Part shown: positions 17,913 to 19,954 of the stretch, piece by piece
How the letters are laid out: each line of letters begins with the position of its first letter
Numbering within the stretch: the first letter of the stretch is position 1
NCBI GenBank assembly: GCA_005889025.1
Contig: VBCZ01000039.1
Coordinates: forward strand, 1-19,954
DNA: 19,954 bases
Source of the DNA: Betaproteobacteria bacterium
GTDB taxonomy: Bacteria; Pseudomonadota; Gammaproteobacteria; Burkholderiales; Casimicrobiaceae
Direction: 5' to 3'
Made by a program: the position numbers and the translations under genes
Notes under the pieces: generated by a model
Databases searched by the model: none
Told to the model about the DNA's origin: nothing
What the model saw: only the letters and a program-made list of their open reading frames with translations

Positions 17913-19058
17913 CTAGGGCCCGAAGAATTCCCGCACGCGGTCGAACCAGTTTTTCGCGCGCGGATTGTGCGCGCCGGGATCCTGCGCGTTGATGGCCTCG
18001 AACTCACGCAACAAGTCCTTCTGGCGCGCGGTGAGCTTGATCGGGGTCTCGATCGCGACATGGCAATAGAGATCGCCGTGCGAAGCAGTCCGCACGCCTT
18101 TGATGCCTTTGCTCTTCAAGCGAAACACCTGCCCGGTCTGCGTCTCCGGGGGGATTTTCAGCTTGGCATGGCCGTCCAGCGTCGGAATCTCGATCTCGCC
18201 GCCCAGCGCCGCGGTAGCAAAGCCGATCGGCATGTCGCAGTGAAGGTCATTGTTCTGGCGCTGGAACACCGCGTGAGGCTTGAGATTGACGACGACGTAC
18301 AAGTCTCCCGGCGGACCGCCGTTGATCCCCGCTTCGCCCTCGCCCGAAAGCCGTATGCGGTCGTCCTGGTCGACTCCCGCCGGGATTTTCACCGACAGCG
18401 TCTTGTGCTTTCTGAGGCGACCCGCGCCGTCGCAGGTCTCGCAAGGCTGGGGAATGATCTTTCCCGAACCATGGCATTGCGGGCAGGTCTGCTGAATCGA
18501 AAAAAATCCCTGCGAAACGCGGACCTGACCTTGTCCGTTGCATGTCGGACACGTCTTGGCTTGCGTTCCGGGCTGGGCGCCGCTGCCATGACAGGTGGCG
18601 CACTCCTCCATGGCCGGGATGCGGATCCTGGCCTCGGTTCCGCGCGCAGCCTCTTCGAGCGATAGCTCCAGGTTGTAGCGGAGATCGGCGCCGCGAAAGA
18701 CCCCGCTGCCGCGCGACCGACCCCCGCCTGCGTTCCCGAAAATCTCGCCGAAAATGTCGCCGAATGCGTCGGCGAAACCACCGAAGCCTTCCTGCCCCCC
18801 GAAGCCGCGTGCACCCGCGCCGAAGGCGGCGGGATCGACACCCGCGTGCCCGAACTGATTGTACGCAGCGCGCTTCTTGGGGTCGGAGAGGACCTCGTAG
18901 GCTTCCTTGGCGTCCTTGAATTTGTCTTCGGACGCCTTGTCATCCGGATTGCGATCCGGATGATGCTTCATCGCGAGCTTACGATAGGCCTTCTTGATTT
19001 CCTCGTCCGAGGCATCTCGATTGACACCCAATGTCGAGTAATAGTCGCGCTTCGGCAT
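17913..19058 (-). CDS. dnaJ: Chaperone protein DnaJ
   Basis: 381 residues, full length for the type I Hsp40. The J domain (about 1-70) has KRDYYSTLGV and the HPD motif (33-35) that stimulates DnaK ATPase. A Gly/Phe-rich linker (about 75-120) follows, then the zinc region with four CxxCxGxG repeats (CATCHGSG, CPTCNGQG, CPQCHGSG, CETCDGAG), and the C-terminal substrate-binding domains. It delivers unfolded clients to DnaK with GrpE. ATG at 19056-19058 follows a GGGGA sequence. It lies downstream of dnaK in the usual order, but 329 bp of repeats separate them. After its TAG, the sequence towards 17880 contains a short GGCTT/AAGCC hairpin without a T-run, a poor terminator candidate. Confidence 0.98.
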   Translation of the reverse strand: MPKRDYYSTLGVNRDASDEEIKKAYRKLAMKHHPDRNPDDKASEDKFKDAKEAYEVLSDPKKRAAYNQFGHAGVDPAAFGAGARGFGGQEGFGGFADAFGDIFGEIFGNAGGGRSRGSGVFRGADLRYNLELSLEEAARGTEARIRIPAMEECATCHGSGAQPGTQAKTCPTCNGQGQVRVSQGFFSIQQTCPQCHGSGKIIPQPCETCDGAGRLRKHKTLSVKIPAGVDQDDRIRLSGEGEAGINGGPPGDLYVVVNLKPHAVFQRQNNDLHCDMPIGFATAALGGEIEIPTLDGHAKLKIPPETQTGQVFRLKSKGIKGVRTASHGDLYCHVAIETPIKLTARQKDLLREFEAINAQDPGAHNPRAKNWFDRVREFFGP

Positions 19059-19125
19059 TCGTTAATTTCCCCAACAACATAAGACGGCCGCACGTAGCGT
19101 AGCCGTGCATTTGATTCCCAACAAC

Positions 19126-19311
19126 AACAGGCCGAGTCAAAGGGCGCAAAGCACCGTTTAGATTCGGATCCCTCACAAGAATGGGCCAAGTTAAGGGGCG
19201 CCTCACTTGGGAAGTGCGCACTTCAACCAACCGCCCGATTCGACGCGGGTTCTCTACAGTAACAGGCCGAGTTAAGGGGCGACTCAACGAGGCGCCCACT
19301 TCAACTCGGCC
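19126..19311. repeat. Three related GGCC(A/G)AGT(T/C)AA-GGGGCG hairpin units in the dnaK-dnaJ gap
   Basis: Units begin at 19130 (half copy, GGCCGAGTCAAAGGGCGC), 19184 and 19265. The last two are about 44 and 47 bp, share GGCC(A/G)AGTTAAGGGGCG and CACTTCAAC, and fold on themselves: the third has GGCCGAGTT/AACTCGGCC (19265-19273/19303-19311) plus GGGCG/CGCCC; the second has CCAAGT/ACTTGG (19186-19191/19205-19210) and a perfect 14-bp palindrome, GAAGTGCGCACTTC (19211-19224). These look like diverged copies of one dispersed hairpin element. No coding frame is seen. Together with the repeat at 19313-19391 they account for most of the dnaK-dnaJ gap (19059-19387); 19059-19125 holds only the dnaJ ribosome site. 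Confidence 0.7.
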
Positions 19312-19312
19312 A

Positions 19313-19391
19313 GATATTCCGTCACGCCGGCACGATGCTGTCTTGCGCATTAGGTTCCGCCAGCGTGACGGAATATCACACGGAATATCAC
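19313..19391. repeat. 15-bp inverted repeat and 12-bp tandem duplication at the dnaK 3' end
   Basis: GATATTCCGTCACGC (19313-19327) is exactly inverted at 19363-19377. The right arm overlaps a tandem pair of ACGGAATATCAC (19368-19379 and 19380-19391), and the second unit contains the dnaK stop codon (19388-19390). The sequence GATATTCCGT is thus present three times, once inverted. No T-run follows, so a terminator role is doubtful; an RNA-stabilising hairpin or an inserted element are alternatives. Confidence 0.8.
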
Positions 19392-19954
19392 TTCTTGTCC
19401 TTGACTTCGGTGAACTCGGCGTCGACCTGCCCGCCCTGTGATTGCGCCTCGGACTGGGTCTTGGCATACATCGCTTCGCCGAGCTTCTGCGAAGCACTCA
19501 TCAGCGCCTGGCTCTTCGCCTCCAGCGCGTCCTTCGACGCATCCTTCTGCTTGAGCACCTCCTCGGCTTCATTCAGCGCCTTTTCGATCTTGCCCTTCTC
19601 GTCCGCACCCACCTTGTCGCCATATTCACTTACCGATTTCTTGACGGTATGCACCAGCGCGTCGAGATGGTTGCGCGCCTGCACGACCTCGACCTGCTTG
19701 CGATCGTCCTCGGCATGTGCCTCGGCATCCTTGACCATCTTCTGGATCTCGGCTTCGGACAAGCCCGAGCTCGCCTTGATGGTGATCTTGTTTTCCTTGC
19801 CCGTTGCCTTGTCCTTGGCATTGACGTGAAGGATGCCGTTGGCGTCGATGTCGAAAGTGACCTCGATCTGCGGAAGCCCTCGCGGCGCCGGTGGGATGCC
19901 CTCCAGGTTGAACTGTCCGAGGCTCTTGTTTCCCGCCGCCACGTCGCGCTCGCC
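19388..19954 (-). CDS. dnaK: Chaperone protein DnaK, C-terminal part (partial)
   Basis: 188 residues reaching the window edge; the N-terminal nucleotide-binding domain lies outside. What remains is the end of the substrate-binding beta domain (GERDVAAGNKSLGQFNLEGI, then PPAPRGLPQIEVTFDIDANG) and the helical lid with many charged residues, finishing in the family-typical DAEFTEVKDKK. DnaK is the Hsp70 that folds new and stress-damaged proteins with DnaJ and GrpE. The TGA stop sits within a 12-bp tandem repeat. Any heat-shock promoter would be upstream, beyond the window. Confidence 0.97.
   Translation of the reverse strand, partial: GERDVAAGNKSLGQFNLEGIPPAPRGLPQIEVTFDIDANGILHVNAKDKATGKENKITIKASSGLSEAEIQKMVKDAEAHAEDDRKQVEVVQARNHLDALVHTVKKSVSEYGDKVGADEKGKIEKALNEAEEVLKQKDASKDALEAKSQALMSASQKLGEAMYAKTQSEAQSQGGQVDAEFTEVKDKK

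Noticed and set aside
19126..19311. CRISPR or tRNA-like structure in the dnaK-dnaJ gap
   Set aside because: Spacing between units is irregular, the units diverge, and no cloverleaf or CCA end can be drawn.

Overview
The window looks like a chromosomal segment of a GC-rich betaproteobacterium (Burkholderiales/Rhodocyclales-like). This is an inference from protein sequence character, the tgt-yajC-secD-secF order, the class I fumarase and the extra-cytoplasmic solute-binding proteins. No RNA gene, phage, plasmid, insertion sequence or CRISPR array is visible. Nearly all of it is housekeeping DNA; the unusual content lies in the gaps between genes and in one damaged gene end.

Region by region. 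1-3744 (+): end of tgt, then yajC, secD and secF, the accessory part of the Sec translocase; secD and secF are separated by 281 bp packed with palindromic repeats. 3789-4499 (+): a DedA-family membrane protein. 4660-6042 (-): purB, convergent with DedA across a 160-bp repeat-like spacer. 6229-6843 (+): a YibF-like glutathione S-transferase. 6846-7838 (-): an orphan TrpX-type ABC solute-binding protein whose 3' end carries a frameshifting deletion. 7897-9876 (-): acs. 10125-11651 (+): class I fumarase, divergent from acs. 11740-13983 (+): a membrane GGDEF-EAL protein. 14068-15825 (-): a MobA/MocA-like nucleotidyltransferase downstream of a LivK-type solute-binding protein. 15961-17172 (-): an HI0933/YhiN flavoprotein, divergent from a small secreted protein of unknown function (17349-17759, +). 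17913-19954 (-): dnaK (partial) and dnaJ, separated by 329 bp of hairpin repeats.

Functional grouping: protein export (YajC-SecD-SecF) and folding (DnaK-DnaJ); central carbon entry and the TCA cycle (Acs, fumarase); purine synthesis (PurB); signalling (c-di-GMP); and two ABC solute-binding proteins with no permease or ATPase beside them.

No convincing new enzyme or defence system was seen. The best leads are (1) repeat families that touch or include stop codons at five gene ends (secD, the GGDEF-EAL gene, the mobA-like gene, dnaK, and less clearly DedA/purB), in some cases apparently supplying the final codons or a terminator-like hairpin; and (2) the solute-binding protein at 6846-7838, where the expected C-terminal peptide is still readable in another frame.
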